The position numbers and the translations under genes were made by a program. Shown piece after piece: positions 1 to 9,252 of a stretch of DNA of 64,000 bases; the stretch's first letter is position 1, and the number at the start of each line of letters is the position of its first letter. The notes under the pieces are model-generated. The model was not told the origin of the DNA. It saw only the letters and a program-made list of their open reading frames with translations, and did not search any database. Location of the stretch: positions 4,035,501-4,099,500 of the forward strand of contig NC_009937.1 in the NCBI RefSeq assembly GCF_000010525.1, read 5' to 3'. Source of the DNA: Azorhizobium caulinodans ORS 571. GTDB taxonomy: Bacteria > Pseudomonadota > Alphaproteobacteria > Rhizobiales > Xanthobacteraceae.

Positions 1-113
1 AAATGGTGCGGCGGATCAACTCACGAGATGCATCTGCGGCGCCGGCTCATGCATTTTTCGACAACCGATGAGGGAAGACGAAAAACGCCAACATCTGTGA
101 TTGCCGCCGAGCC

Positions 114-2060
114 TCACGACCCCGGACGGGATACCGCCGCCGCGGCCTTCTCCAACGCGCTCCTCCAGGCCGGCGCCAGGAACAGCGATCCCTCCACATT
201 CAGATGATCACCGTCGAAATAGAGCGGCACGTCATCCTTGCGGGGATGGCACGCCGTCTCGTCGCAGAACAGCGGACGAGGCACAAAGAGCGTCACGCCG
301 GGCGTGTTTGCCGCAATGGCGCGCAAGGCATCCTCGGTCGGCTGCGCCTGCGCGTCGGAGGTGATGCGGGAGAGGCCGCACATGGCGTCGTCGAGACCCA
401 TGAAGCCGCGCCGCACGATGCAGCGGCCGCCGCCATTGGCAAAGGCGCCGATGGGGGCGGCGAGCAGCACCGGCTTGCCGGCGGCGGTGATCTGGTCCAC
501 GGCCGCTTTCAGGCGCGCCATGGCCGGGCCGAGGGCGGGCTCATTGGTCCAGCGGCCGGCGATGACGGCGAAGCGGACCTTGGGATCCTCGATGATCCGC
601 TTCAGCGCCTCGGCACGAAAGGCATTGCAGTCGATCGTCTCGCGGCTCTGTAGGGCGCCCCCGCCGGTCTCCGGGGCCAGCGGCGCGCAGCCTGTACGGG
701 TGAGTTGGAGGAAGCTCATGCCCACCTCGCGCGCCACCCGATCGAGGCCCGGCCCGTGCTGGTCTGCCTGAGAATCCCCCCACAGGACGAAGAGCGGTGC
801 GTCGGGCGCCGAGGCGCCGAAACGGCAGTCCCGCTCGCGGTCGCTCGTGCGTCCCAGAAGGCAGGCTTCGCGGCCCCGCCAGAAGGTGTTCACGATGGCT
901 TCGGACTTCAGGAAGCCGGCCGTCGCCCGCGCCGGCAGCCCGCCGGTGGCCGTGAAGAGCGTGCCGATGCCGACCAGCAGCGCCAGCATCGCGACACCGG
1001 TCGCGACGCCGCGCCATTCCATCCGGCGGGTCGGCACGCGCACCGTGTGGCGGAACGGGTTTTCGATGAAGCGCCAGGAGAAGGCCGAGACGGCGATCAT
1101 CACCGCGAACAGCAGCACGCATTCGAGCGGCGTCGGGGTCCGGAAGGTGAGATAGCGATGGATGGCGATGATGGGCCAGTGCCACAGATAGAGCGAGTAG
1201 GAGATGAGCCCGATGCCGGCGATGGGCGCGAAGGAGAGGATACGCCCCACCAGCGTCCGCCGCCCCTCCTCGCCCGACCACAGCAGCAGGGCTGCACCCA
1301 GCGTCGGCACGAGCGCGCTGAGGCCGGGAAAGATGATGCGGCTGGGATCAAACAACACCAGCGTTGCGACGATGAGCGCAAGGCCCACGGCCGCCGCCAC
1401 TTCCGCCCAGATCCGGTTCAGGCGCGGCACGTAGCCGAGCGCGAGCCAGGCGCCCAGCATCAGTTCCCAGAAGCGGCCGTTGGAATTGTAGAAGGCCGTC
1501 ACCGGCCGCTGCACCGCATTGCGGGTGGCGACGAAGAGGGAGACGAGGATCAGCGTCCCGACGATATGGGGCAGCCAGCGCTTGAGCCGCGGGTGGAACA
1601 GGGCGGCCAGCAGCAGCGGCCAGCCGAGATAGAACTGCTCCTCCACCGACAGCGACCAGGTGTGCAGCAGGAACACCTCGTCCGGCGCCGCGCCGAAATA
1701 GTGCGTCACCGAGAGGAAATAGCGGTTGGCGAAGAAGATGGAGGCGGCCCGCAGCGAGGCGCCGAAACCGCTCAGCAGCACCGGCGGCAGGATGAAGAGG
1801 CTGACGAGCGCGGTCACCAGCGCGACGGCGGCGAAGGCCGGCACGATGCGGCGCAGGCGGCGATCATAGAAGCGCAGCAGGCTGAAGCGGCCCTGCGCCA
1901 GATCACCGGCGAGGATCGCCGTGATGAGGTAACCGGAGATGACGAAGAAGATGTCGACGCCGACAAAGCCGCCGGGAAGCCACGCCTCGTTGAAATGGAA
2001 AACGACGACCGGCACCACCGCGAGCGCGCGGAGGCCGCTGATATCCGACCGATACTTCAT
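114..2060 (-). CDS. OafA/YrhL-type membrane acyltransferase with SGNH domain
   Basis: Predicted to acylate a cell-surface polysaccharide or lipid glycan at the inner membrane. The first ~340 residues are the acyltransferase-3 membrane domain: the N-terminus reads YRSDISGLRALAVVPVV, followed by HFNEAWLPGGFVGVDIFFVISG and about ten hydrophobic segments. The C-terminal ~250 residues form a periplasmic SGNH domain, with a GDSQ nucleophile block and a late DGDHLN block supplying the Asp-His pair. About 648 aa is normal for such two-domain proteins. The frame extends to an ATG at 2081, but the ATG at 2060 starts exactly at the conserved MKYRSDI end and was preferred. It stands alone, with the pot genes on the same strand upstream. 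The acceptor glycan cannot be read from sequence. Confidence 0.9.
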   Translation of the reverse strand: MKYRSDISGLRALAVVPVVVFHFNEAWLPGGFVGVDIFFVISGYLITAILAGDLAQGRFSLLRFYDRRLRRIVPAFAAVALVTALVSLFILPPVLLSGFGASLRAASIFFANRYFLSVTHYFGAAPDEVFLLHTWSLSVEEQFYLGWPLLLAALFHPRLKRWLPHIVGTLILVSLFVATRNAVQRPVTAFYNSNGRFWELMLGAWLALGYVPRLNRIWAEVAAAVGLALIVATLVLFDPSRIIFPGLSALVPTLGAALLLWSGEEGRRTLVGRILSFAPIAGIGLISYSLYLWHWPIIAIHRYLTFRTPTPLECVLLFAVMIAVSAFSWRFIENPFRHTVRVPTRRMEWRGVATGVAMLALLVGIGTLFTATGGLPARATAGFLKSEAIVNTFWRGREACLLGRTSDRERDCRFGASAPDAPLFVLWGDSQADQHGPGLDRVAREVGMSFLQLTRTGCAPLAPETGGGALQSRETIDCNAFRAEALKRIIEDPKVRFAVIAGRWTNEPALGPAMARLKAAVDQITAAGKPVLLAAPIGAFANGGGRCIVRRGFMGLDDAMCGLSRITSDAQAQPTEDALRAIAANTPGVTLFVPRPLFCDETACHPRKDDVPLYFDGDHLNVEGSLFLAPAWRSALEKAAAAVSRPGS

Positions 2061-2231
2061 GATGCCTAAGAGGATCCCCACACGGGGCGGACCCTAGCGG
2101 GATGTGCTGCCCATGGCCACCACCGGGGCGGCACTTTCGGGGGCGGCCGCGCCGCGCGCCGCATTTTGCGCCGCCGGCGTGTGCACACGGGCACAGGACA
2201 CGGCGGGGTCGGCGCCCCGCAGGCCGAACCT

Positions 2232-3047
2232 TTACCGAAGGGCGGCCTGCTCCTCCATGCGCCGCTGCGCCTCCTGCCGCTTGGTTAGGATGGAGGCCGC
2301 CAGCACCACGACGGCGATGATGCCGATGAGGATGGTGCAGATGGCATTGATCTCCGGCGTCACGCCGAGGCGCACCTGCGAATAGATGCGCATGGGCAGC
2401 GTGGTGGCGCCGGGGCCGGTGGTGAAGCTGGCGATGACGAGGTCATCCATGGACAGGGTGAAGGCCAGCATGAAGCCGGACACCACCGCCGGCAGGATGA
2501 GCGGCAGCGTGACCACGAAGAAGGTTTTCACCGGCGGGCAGCCGAGGTCCTGCGCCGCTTCCTCCAGCGCACGGTCGAACGTCACGAGGCGCGACTGCAC
2601 CACCACCGCCACGAAGCACATGGTGAAGGTGATGTGGGCGAGCGTGATGGTCCAGAAACCGCGCTCCATCCCCACCGCCACGAACAGCAGCAGCAGCGAC
2701 AGACCGGTGATGACTTCCGGCATCACCAGCGGGGCATAGGTCATGCCGGAGAAGAGGGTGCGGCCGAAGAAGCGCCCGTAGCGGGTGAGCGCGAGGGCCG
2801 CCATGGTGCCGAGCACGGTGGCCGCCAGCGAGGACAGGAAGGCGACCCGCAGCGTCACCCAGAAGGCGTCGAGAAGCTGGTCGTTCTCCAGCAGCGAGGC
2901 ATACCACTGGGTGGAGAAGCCGGCCCACACGGTGACGAGACGCGAGGCGTTGAAGGAATAGAGCACCAGCAGCAGGATGGGGATGTAGAGGAAGGCAAAC
3001 CCCAGCACCAGCGCGGTGACATTGAACCAGGAGAGGCGTCCGCTCAT
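2232..3047 (-). CDS. potI: Polyamine-type ABC transporter permease (PotI/PotC-like)
   Basis: Second inner-membrane permease of a spermidine/putrescine-type importer; 271 aa with about six transmembrane helices. The cytoplasmic EAA loop, which docks on the ATPase, reads EEAAQDLGCPPVKTFF. The SMDDLVIASFTTGPG stretch before the last helices is typical of PotC/PotI. The ATG at 3047 overlaps the stop of the upstream permease gene by 4 bp (ATGA), indicating translational coupling; the open frame further upstream lies inside that gene. Last gene of the potGHI unit. Substrate specificity (putrescine, spermidine or another small cation) is inferred from family only. Confidence 0.9.
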   Translation of the reverse strand: MSGRLSWFNVTALVLGFAFLYIPILLLVLYSFNASRLVTVWAGFSTQWYASLLENDQLLDAFWVTLRVAFLSSLAATVLGTMAALALTRYGRFFGRTLFSGMTYAPLVMPEVITGLSLLLLFVAVGMERGFWTITLAHITFTMCFVAVVVQSRLVTFDRALEEAAQDLGCPPVKTFFVVTLPLILPAVVSGFMLAFTLSMDDLVIASFTTGPGATTLPMRIYSQVRLGVTPEINAICTILIGIIAVVVLAASILTKRQEAQRRMEEQAALR

Positions 3048-3961
3048 CGTCCCGCCTCCAGCTGGCGCGCCTGGATGTTCTGATAGATGACGATCGGCAC
3101 CACGAGCACCACCAGCAGCAGCACCGCCACCGCCGAGGAGGCGGTCCAGGAGCGGTTGACGGTGAATTCGGTCCAGAGCGACTTGCCGATCATGAGCGTG
3201 TCCGAGCCGCCCAGCAGGTCCGGGATCACGAACTCGCCCACCGCCGGGATGAAGCACAGCAGCGCGCCCGCCGCGACGCCCGGCAGGGACAGCGGGAAGG
3301 TGATGGTCCAGAAGGCCTTCAGCGGCGTGCAGCCGAGATCCTGCGCGGCTTCCAGCAGAGTGCCGTCGAGCTTCTCCAGCGCCGAATAGAGCGGCAGCAC
3401 CATGAAGGGCAGGTAGGAATAGACGATGCCGATATAGACCGCGAGATCGGTGTTGAGGATCTCCAGCGGCTGGTCGATGAGCCCCAGCGCCATGAGCCCC
3501 TGATTGAGGAAGCCTTCGGGCGAGAGGATGCCGATCCACGCATAGACGCGGATGAGGAAGGAGGTCCAGAAGGGCAGGATCACCAGCATCAGCAGCGTCG
3601 GCTGGAGGCCCTTGGGCGCGCACGCCATGCCATAGGCGATGGGATAGCCCACCAGCAGCAATAGCACCGTCGAGATGCCGGCGATGACGAGGCTGGAGCC
3701 ATAAGCGGCGATGAACTCGTTATCGAAGGAGAGCACATAGCCGTAATTGGCGAAGGAGAGCTGGGCGAGCGCCTCCTTGAACGCGGCCCAGCCGGCGGAA
3801 AGATCGAACACCGGCGCATACGGCGGCTGGGCGATCACATCCTGCGAGAGGCTGATCTTCAGCACGATGAGGAAGGGCACGAGGAACAGCGCCAGCAGCC
3901 ACACGTAGGGCACGGCGATCACCAGCCGACGTCCCCAGCGATTGGAATTGGACAGGGCCAC
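3044..3961 (-). CDS. potH: Polyamine-type ABC transporter permease (PotH/PotB-like)
   Basis: First permease subunit of the importer, 305 aa. It begins with a short basic segment and a first helix (VIAVPYVWLLALFLVPFL), then a periplasmic loop of ~70 residues, then five more hydrophobic segments. The EAA loop reads LEAAQDLGCTPLKAF, nearly the same as in the partner permease. Residue pattern and length fit the PotB/PotH family. It starts 10 bp downstream of the ATPase gene and ends overlapping the next permease, so the three genes form one operon. Confidence 0.9.
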   Translation of the reverse strand: MALSNSNRWGRRLVIAVPYVWLLALFLVPFLIVLKISLSQDVIAQPPYAPVFDLSAGWAAFKEALAQLSFANYGYVLSFDNEFIAAYGSSLVIAGISTVLLLLVGYPIAYGMACAPKGLQPTLLMLVILPFWTSFLIRVYAWIGILSPEGFLNQGLMALGLIDQPLEILNTDLAVYIGIVYSYLPFMVLPLYSALEKLDGTLLEAAQDLGCTPLKAFWTITFPLSLPGVAAGALLCFIPAVGEFVIPDLLGGSDTLMIGKSLWTEFTVNRSWTASSAVAVLLLVVLVVPIVIYQNIQARQLEAGR

Positions 3962-3971
3962 GGGCGCCTCC

Positions 3972-5138
3972 TCAGTGCGTCAGCACCACGCCCGCGTCGG
4001 GCGCGAAGCTGACCCACACCTTGTCGTCCCACGTGATGGGACGCTCCACGAGGCGCGAGACATTGGGCTTGGAGACCTTGATGCGCGTGCCGCAGGCCAG
4101 TTCCACGTGATAGATGGACAGATCGCCCAGATAGCCGATGTCCCACACCTTGCCCTCGAAGATGTTGCTCTCGGCAGGAACCGGCGGCTCCAGCGCGATG
4201 CGCAGCTTCTCGGGGCGGATGACGAGCCAGGCGCTGTCGCCGGGCTTCACGTCCACGCTCTGGGCGATGCGGATGGGATAGGCGGTCTTCTCGCAGCCAA
4301 GCGTGACACCGTCCGGAGCCACCGCCGCGACCTTCGTCTCCACCACGTTCACGTCGCCGATGAAGTCGGCGATGTAGCGCGTGGCGGGTTGCTCGTAGAT
4401 CACCGCCGGCGGCGCCACCTGGACGAGCTGCCCCTGATTCATGACGCCGATGCGATCCGCCACGGTCATGGCCTCTTCCTGATCATGGGTGACGATCAGG
4501 AAGGTCATGCCCAGCGTCATCTGCAGGTCCATGAGCTCGAACTGGGTTTCCTCGCGCAGCTTCTTGTCGAGCGCCGTCAGCGGCTCGTCCAGCAGCAGTA
4601 CCTTCGGCCGCTTGGCCACGGAGCGGGCGAGCGCCACGCGCTGGCGCTGGCCGCCGGACAATTGATGGGGCTTGCGCTTGGCGAAGGGTTCGAGCTTCAC
4701 CAGCGCCAGCATCTCCTCAACCCGGGCGGCAATGTCTGCCTTCGACATCTTGTCCTGCCGCAGGCCGAAGGCGATGTTGTCCCACACATTCATGTGCGGG
4801 AAGAGCGCATAGGACTGGAACATCATGTTCACCGGCCGCCGGTAGGGCGGCATGGCGGAAATGTCCTCTCCGGCGAGCAGGATTCGCCCCTCGGTCGGCG
4901 GCTCGAATCCGGCGAGCATGCGCATGAGGGTGGTCTTGCCGCAGCCCGATGGCCCCAGCAGCGCGAAGAACTCGCGCTCATAAATGTCGAGGCTGACGCG
5001 ATCGACGGCGGTGAACGCGCCGAAGCGCTTGACCACGGTCTCGAAGCGGATGAGCGGCTTGGCGGCCGGATCGTCCCAGGGGGCAAAGGAGCGCCGAACG
5101 GCGCCGATGATCTGGGTCCGTGCCTTGTCCGCCGCCAT
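3972..5138 (-). CDS. potG: Polyamine-type ABC transporter ATP-binding protein (PotG/PotA-like)
   Basis: Cytoplasmic ATPase driving the potGHI importer, 388 aa. Visible motifs are Walker A GPSGCGKTT, signature LSGGQRQRVALARS, Walker B VLLLDEPLTALD (Thr where Ser is more usual) and the switch THDQEEAM. A C-terminal TOBE-like regulatory domain of about 130 residues follows, ending in an FAPDAGVVLTH tail. First gene of the operon. No periplasmic binding-protein gene (potF/potD) lies on either side: upstream is ~390 bp without a gene and then tRNA-Thr. The binding protein must be elsewhere if the system works. Confidence 0.92.
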   Translation of the reverse strand: MAADKARTQIIGAVRRSFAPWDDPAAKPLIRFETVVKRFGAFTAVDRVSLDIYEREFFALLGPSGCGKTTLMRMLAGFEPPTEGRILLAGEDISAMPPYRRPVNMMFQSYALFPHMNVWDNIAFGLRQDKMSKADIAARVEEMLALVKLEPFAKRKPHQLSGGQRQRVALARSVAKRPKVLLLDEPLTALDKKLREETQFELMDLQMTLGMTFLIVTHDQEEAMTVADRIGVMNQGQLVQVAPPAVIYEQPATRYIADFIGDVNVVETKVAAVAPDGVTLGCEKTAYPIRIAQSVDVKPGDSAWLVIRPEKLRIALEPPVPAESNIFEGKVWDIGYLGDLSIYHVELACGTRIKVSKPNVSRLVERPITWDDKVWVSFAPDAGVVLTH

Positions 5139-5527
5139 CCGAGCCCCCGCCCTATTGCGCTGGGAATGAGGCTATCCCCGCATCGCGCGTCGCTCAAGCT
5201 CTGAGCAGGCCCAAATGGTGGGCGTCCCGCAGAATGTGCGCACCCGGCCCGTGCCGGAAAGCCCAGGTGGACGACCGGGACTCTCCGAGCCATTCGGTCA
5301 AAAATCCCGCCGCTTTGGCAAATCCCGCGAAAACCCTTGCGCCACATGGCCGCGCGCGCGGGGGCGGCGGAGTTGACCACAGCTTCGCGCGAGCTTCTCC
5401 CCCCTCGGGCTTGCACACCCCGCCGGCTTATGGCAGGTACAGCGCGCTCGCAGCGCTCTGGCGACGCGGGCCGGATGATCAGTCCCTGCACACGGCATTC
5501 ATAGCCGGCAGAACGACATGATCCTGC
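5139..5527. other. Intergenic region without a supported gene
   Basis: About 390 bp between the start of the minus-strand potGHI operon and tRNA-Thr. Several short open frames on both strands lack a ribosome-binding site and any family resemblance. The stretch should hold the potG promoter (minus) and the tRNA promoter (plus), but I see no -35/-10 pair clear enough to name. Confidence 0.5.
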
Positions 5528-5602
<75 letters not shown>

Positions 5603-5709
5603 GCTTTCAGCTTGAAAATCGATGAGCGTGTTGAACCGGCGCGGAATTCTCCGCGGTCGGTACCCCTATTCACCGCCATGCCTGCCCGCGCAGAGCCCCC
5701 TTCCCGGCG

Positions 5710-8700
5710 TCAGGAGGAGGCCCATACGTCCTGCAGATAGCGACCGCCGGCCTCCAGTTCCGCCACCGCACCGGCCCCGAGAAGCTCCAAAAAGGCCGCG
5801 TGAACGTCGGGCGCCATGGTGCGGGCATTGCCGCAGATAAGGATGGAGGCGCCGGCCGCCACCTGTTCGCGCACCGCATCACCATGGGTCCGCAGCAGAT
5901 CCTGCACATAGGTCCGGGGCGTGCCCGGCCGGCGGGAGAAGCCCACCGCCAGAAGGCTCAGCGTGCCTTCGTCGCGATAGGCCTCCAGTTCCTCGCGATA
6001 GAGATAATCGCCATCGTCCCGACAGCCGAAGAAGAGGAGCACCGGGCCTGTGGCACGCCCCTGCGCCCGCAGGGCATGGCGCTCCTGAATGAAGCCGCGC
6101 AGGGGCGCAAGGCCGGTGCCCGGCCCCACCAGGATGAGCGGCACCGCAGGATCAGCCGGAAGGTGGAACGTGCTGCCCGTATCCTTCACAAGCACGCGCA
6201 CCGGCGCGTCCTCCCCGCAGCTCACGAGATAGCTGCTGCACAGGCCGTCATGGCGCACGCCGTCGGCGGTGGTGAACTGATGCACGCCCACGGTGAGCGC
6301 GCACGCATCCGGCGACATCAAGGGCGAAGAGGAGATGGAATAATAGCGCGGCTTCAGCGCCGGGCGCACGGTGAGCAGGGCGGCAAGGTCGAGCTGCACG
6401 GAAGGCACCTGCGCCAGCAGGTCTTCCATGCGCGGCTTCGCCTCGGCCACGGCGCTGGGAAAATCGGAGAGCCAGCCGGCGATCCGCGCCCGGTCGGGCG
6501 GGCATTGCGCCGCCTGCGCCCAGGCCCGAAGATCACGCCGCGTGACGGGGCCGGCAAGGTCCACGTGCTCAGCCAGCAGTTCGCCGACGCTCACCGGCAC
6601 GCCGAAGGGCAATCCGGCTTCGCTGGCGGCATCCGGATGCAGGGCGGTCAGCAGCACCTGCGTCTCTGGCGCAAGGCCGCAGCGGGCAGCGGCGGCGGCG
6701 ACCAGAGCCGGCGGATTGACCGGGAACACGGCGAGATGATCGCCGGCGGCATAGGAGGTGCCGGCCGGCAGCGGGATTTCGATATGGCGGGTCGAGCCCT
6801 GGGCGCCAGGGGACAGCAGTTCGCGATTGACCCGTATGCGAGACAGTTGCGCACCCTGGTCGAGCCGGGTGCCGGTGCGGGGCGCGGCACCGGTGGCCGC
6901 GCCTGCGAAATTCACCACCTCCACCTTCACCGCCGGGGCCTCCGCGGCTGCCTCGGCGCTACCAATCACGGCTGCACCAGCCGCACCGCCGAAGGCGGCC
7001 TCAAGCGCCGGCCAGAGGGCGGCGGTCCAGCCCTCCACCGCCGCCTCGTAATCGCCCGCCGCATCCGCGGTGCCCTCGTCCAGCAGGGCCGTGCCGCCGA
7101 GCGCGGCAAGGCCCGAGGCAATGGTCTTCGGGAATTTCTGGAAGGTCTGGTGCCATTGGGTGTTGCCGCAGCCGAGCACGGCGTGCCGCACACCGGCGCA
7201 AACGCCAGCGGGCGCAGTCTCGAGCCATTTGGCGAAGCGGGCGGCATTGTCCGGCGGCGTGCCATTATAGGTGGAGGTGACGATCACCACAGGCCCGTCG
7301 GTGAGCCACGGCTGGCCCACCTGCTCGTCCAGTTCCGCCACGGTCGCGGCAAAGCCCCGTGCGCCCGCCTGCTGGGCGAGGCTGAGCGCGATATCCCGAC
7401 AGCCGCCCATGTTCGATCCATAGAGCACGCGCATGGGCCGCCCGCCGGCCTGCGCCACCGCCAGGGGCGCCCCTTGCGTCTTGGGAGCCTCAGTGCGGAC
7501 CGGAAAGCGTCCTTTCACCTCCGGCCGGCGCTCCAGCAGCATATCCAGATGGTCCGGCTTCACGGTGAGCGCCTGCTTGTGGCACAGCACGTAATGCGGA
7601 TCCTTGGGACGCGCGGTGAAGCGCTGGATGAAGCGGGCCAGCACCATTTTGGCTTCCACCAGAGCGAACTGGAAGCCGATGCACGAGCGCGCGCCCATGC
7701 CGAAGGGGTGGTAGGCATGGGGATGGTGGTGCTTCTCTTCCTCCGGCCCGAAGCGCTCGGGGCGGAAGACCAGCGCATCCGCGCCCCAGAAGCGCGGGTT
7801 CTTCTGCATGGCCGAGAGCGAGACGAAGATGCGCTCGCCCGCCTTCAGGTCATAGCGGCCGTTGCCAACGGTCGCATCGCGGGTGACATAGCGCGGGAAC
7901 ATGGGCACCGGCGGGCAGAGGCGCAGCGCCTCCTTCAGCACCCGCTGGGTGTAGGCGAGCCGGCCGACGTCCTCATAGGTGGGCTTGTAGGAGAAGTCCC
8001 GGCCCAGCACCTCGTCCACCTCGGCAATGAGCTTCTCCATCGTCTCGGGATACTTCCAGAGGTGATAGAGCGCATAGGCCAGCATGCCGGAGGTGGTCTC
8101 GTGCCCGGCGATGAGCAGCACGATGAGCTGGCCGCGGATATTGTCGTCGGGCAGCTTCTGCCCCGTCACACGATCAGGCGTGGTGAGCATCACCTGCAGC
8201 AGATCGGTCGGCACCGGCGCGCCTGCGGCCATGGCGAAGCGGCGCTCGGCGATGATGGTCTCCACCTCCTCCAGCATGATCTTGTCGGCGGCCGCGCGGG
8301 TCTTGCGGGCCTCGTGATAGAACACCTCCGGCAGCAGGCGCTTGGGCTCGGCCATGGCGTCCGTGAGCACCACGTTCATGGCCTCCACGAAGGCCGGAAG
8401 CGCGGGGGAATCGATGGCCCCGTAGCGCCGGTTGAAGGCAGCATAGGAGATGGCCTCGAAGGTCATCCGCGTCATCAGGTCGGTGGCGAGGAAGCTCTCG
8501 CCGGGCGCGAGGCGGTCGAGATGGTCGAGCAGGTCGTCGGCCACCTCGACGATACGGCCGTAATAGTTCTTCAGCGCCGTGGCGCCGAAGGCCGGGGCGA
8601 GGATGCGATGAGCTTGGTGCCAGAGCGGATCATTGTCACTCGCCGTGAACAGCGCGCTGCCGACGCTCTTCTCGGCCAGATTCCCGAGGCCGCCGCGTCC

Positions 8701-9186
8701 CTCCACCAGCTTGGCAAACACATCGGGCGCGGCGCACATCTCCGAGATGATGTCGGCGTCCGAGCAGAAATAGGCGCGCTTGCCGCCCACCTGAAACGCG
8801 AAGAATTCGCCGTGCTTGGCGTGCAGGGCATCCACCGCCGCCACGAGACCCTCGGCATTGTGCAGTTCGGGCAGGTTGCCGACGACGGGATAGGGCTTGG
8901 GGCCGGGCACGGGCCGGTGGAGCGCCGGGGCAGCTGAAGACGGCACCTCGCCCTGAACCACCAGCCGCAGCCGCGTGCCGGCAGGCACGCTGTCATCAAG
9001 GGCGATGGTGACCCCATCCGCCGTCTCCACATGGAAAGCGGTCTCGCCCGAGAGGCCCGCCGCCCCGCGCACGGCGGCCAGCACCGCCTCCCGGCTCGCG
9101 CCCGGAAACCAGCCGACCCGGACGGTGCCGGCCGCAAGGCCGAGGTCCACGCTCTTCAGGGCCGGAGGCGTCGAGGTCTCGGACAT
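5710..9186 (-). CDS. Self-sufficient cytochrome P450 / NADPH-P450 reductase fusion (CYP102/P450 BM3 type) with N-terminal extension
   Basis: A single 1158-aa soluble enzyme, predicted to hydroxylate fatty acids near their omega end with NADPH. Residues ~90-550 are the P450: AGHETTSG in the I helix, EALR for the ExxR motif, and FGMGARSCIG with the haem-ligand Cys. The ALFTA stretch matches the position of BM3 Phe87, and a Tyr occupies the BM3 Tyr51 position. Residues ~580-730 are a flavodoxin domain (LYGSNMGGCRDIALSLA). The rest is the FAD/NADPH domain (RYYSISSSPL, VGPGTGLAPLRGF, terminal YLQDVWASS). BM3 has ~1049 aa; the excess is mainly an ~85-residue N-terminal segment that looks like a small beta-grasp-type domain. 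Last gene of an operon with a glycosyltransferase and an exporter, 66 bp after the former. Confidence 0.95.
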   Translation of the reverse strand: MSETSTPPALKSVDLGLAAGTVRVGWFPGASREAVLAAVRGAAGLSGETAFHVETADGVTIALDDSVPAGTRLRLVVQGEVPSSAAPALHRPVPGPKPYPVVGNLPELHNAEGLVAAVDALHAKHGEFFAFQVGGKRAYFCSDADIISEMCAAPDVFAKLVEGRGGLGNLAEKSVGSALFTASDNDPLWHQAHRILAPAFGATALKNYYGRIVEVADDLLDHLDRLAPGESFLATDLMTRMTFEAISYAAFNRRYGAIDSPALPAFVEAMNVVLTDAMAEPKRLLPEVFYHEARKTRAAADKIMLEEVETIIAERRFAMAAGAPVPTDLLQVMLTTPDRVTGQKLPDDNIRGQLIVLLIAGHETTSGMLAYALYHLWKYPETMEKLIAEVDEVLGRDFSYKPTYEDVGRLAYTQRVLKEALRLCPPVPMFPRYVTRDATVGNGRYDLKAGERIFVSLSAMQKNPRFWGADALVFRPERFGPEEEKHHHPHAYHPFGMGARSCIGFQFALVEAKMVLARFIQRFTARPKDPHYVLCHKQALTVKPDHLDMLLERRPEVKGRFPVRTEAPKTQGAPLAVAQAGGRPMRVLYGSNMGGCRDIALSLAQQAGARGFAATVAELDEQVGQPWLTDGPVVIVTSTYNGTPPDNAARFAKWLETAPAGVCAGVRHAVLGCGNTQWHQTFQKFPKTIASGLAALGGTALLDEGTADAAGDYEAAVEGWTAALWPALEAAFGGAAGAAVIGSAEAAAEAPAVKVEVVNFAGAATGAAPRTGTRLDQGAQLSRIRVNRELLSPGAQGSTRHIEIPLPAGTSYAAGDHLAVFPVNPPALVAAAAARCGLAPETQVLLTALHPDAASEAGLPFGVPVSVGELLAEHVDLAGPVTRRDLRAWAQAAQCPPDRARIAGWLSDFPSAVAEAKPRMEDLLAQVPSVQLDLAALLTVRPALKPRYYSISSSPLMSPDACALTVGVHQFTTADGVRHDGLCSSYLVSCGEDAPVRVLVKDTGSTFHLPADPAVPLILVGPGTGLAPLRGFIQERHALRAQGRATGPVLLFFGCRDDGDYLYREELEAYRDEGTLSLLAVGFSRRPGTPRTYVQDLLRTHGDAVREQVAAGASILICGNARTMAPDVHAAFLELLGAGAVAELEAGGRYLQDVWASS

Positions 9187-9252
9187 GGTGTCTCCATCGG
9201 GGCTTCGCAGAGCCCCTTCGCGGGCAGCGATGGCGAAAGCGGCGGCATGGCG

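Noticed and set aside
1-113. Possible gene at the left edge
   Set aside because: Only a short, low-complexity frame; nothing supported.
5800-8937. 1045-aa open frame on the plus strand
   Set aside because: It is the antisense of the P450-reductase gene; GC-rich codon bias opens the opposite strand. No family motif or ribosome-binding site.
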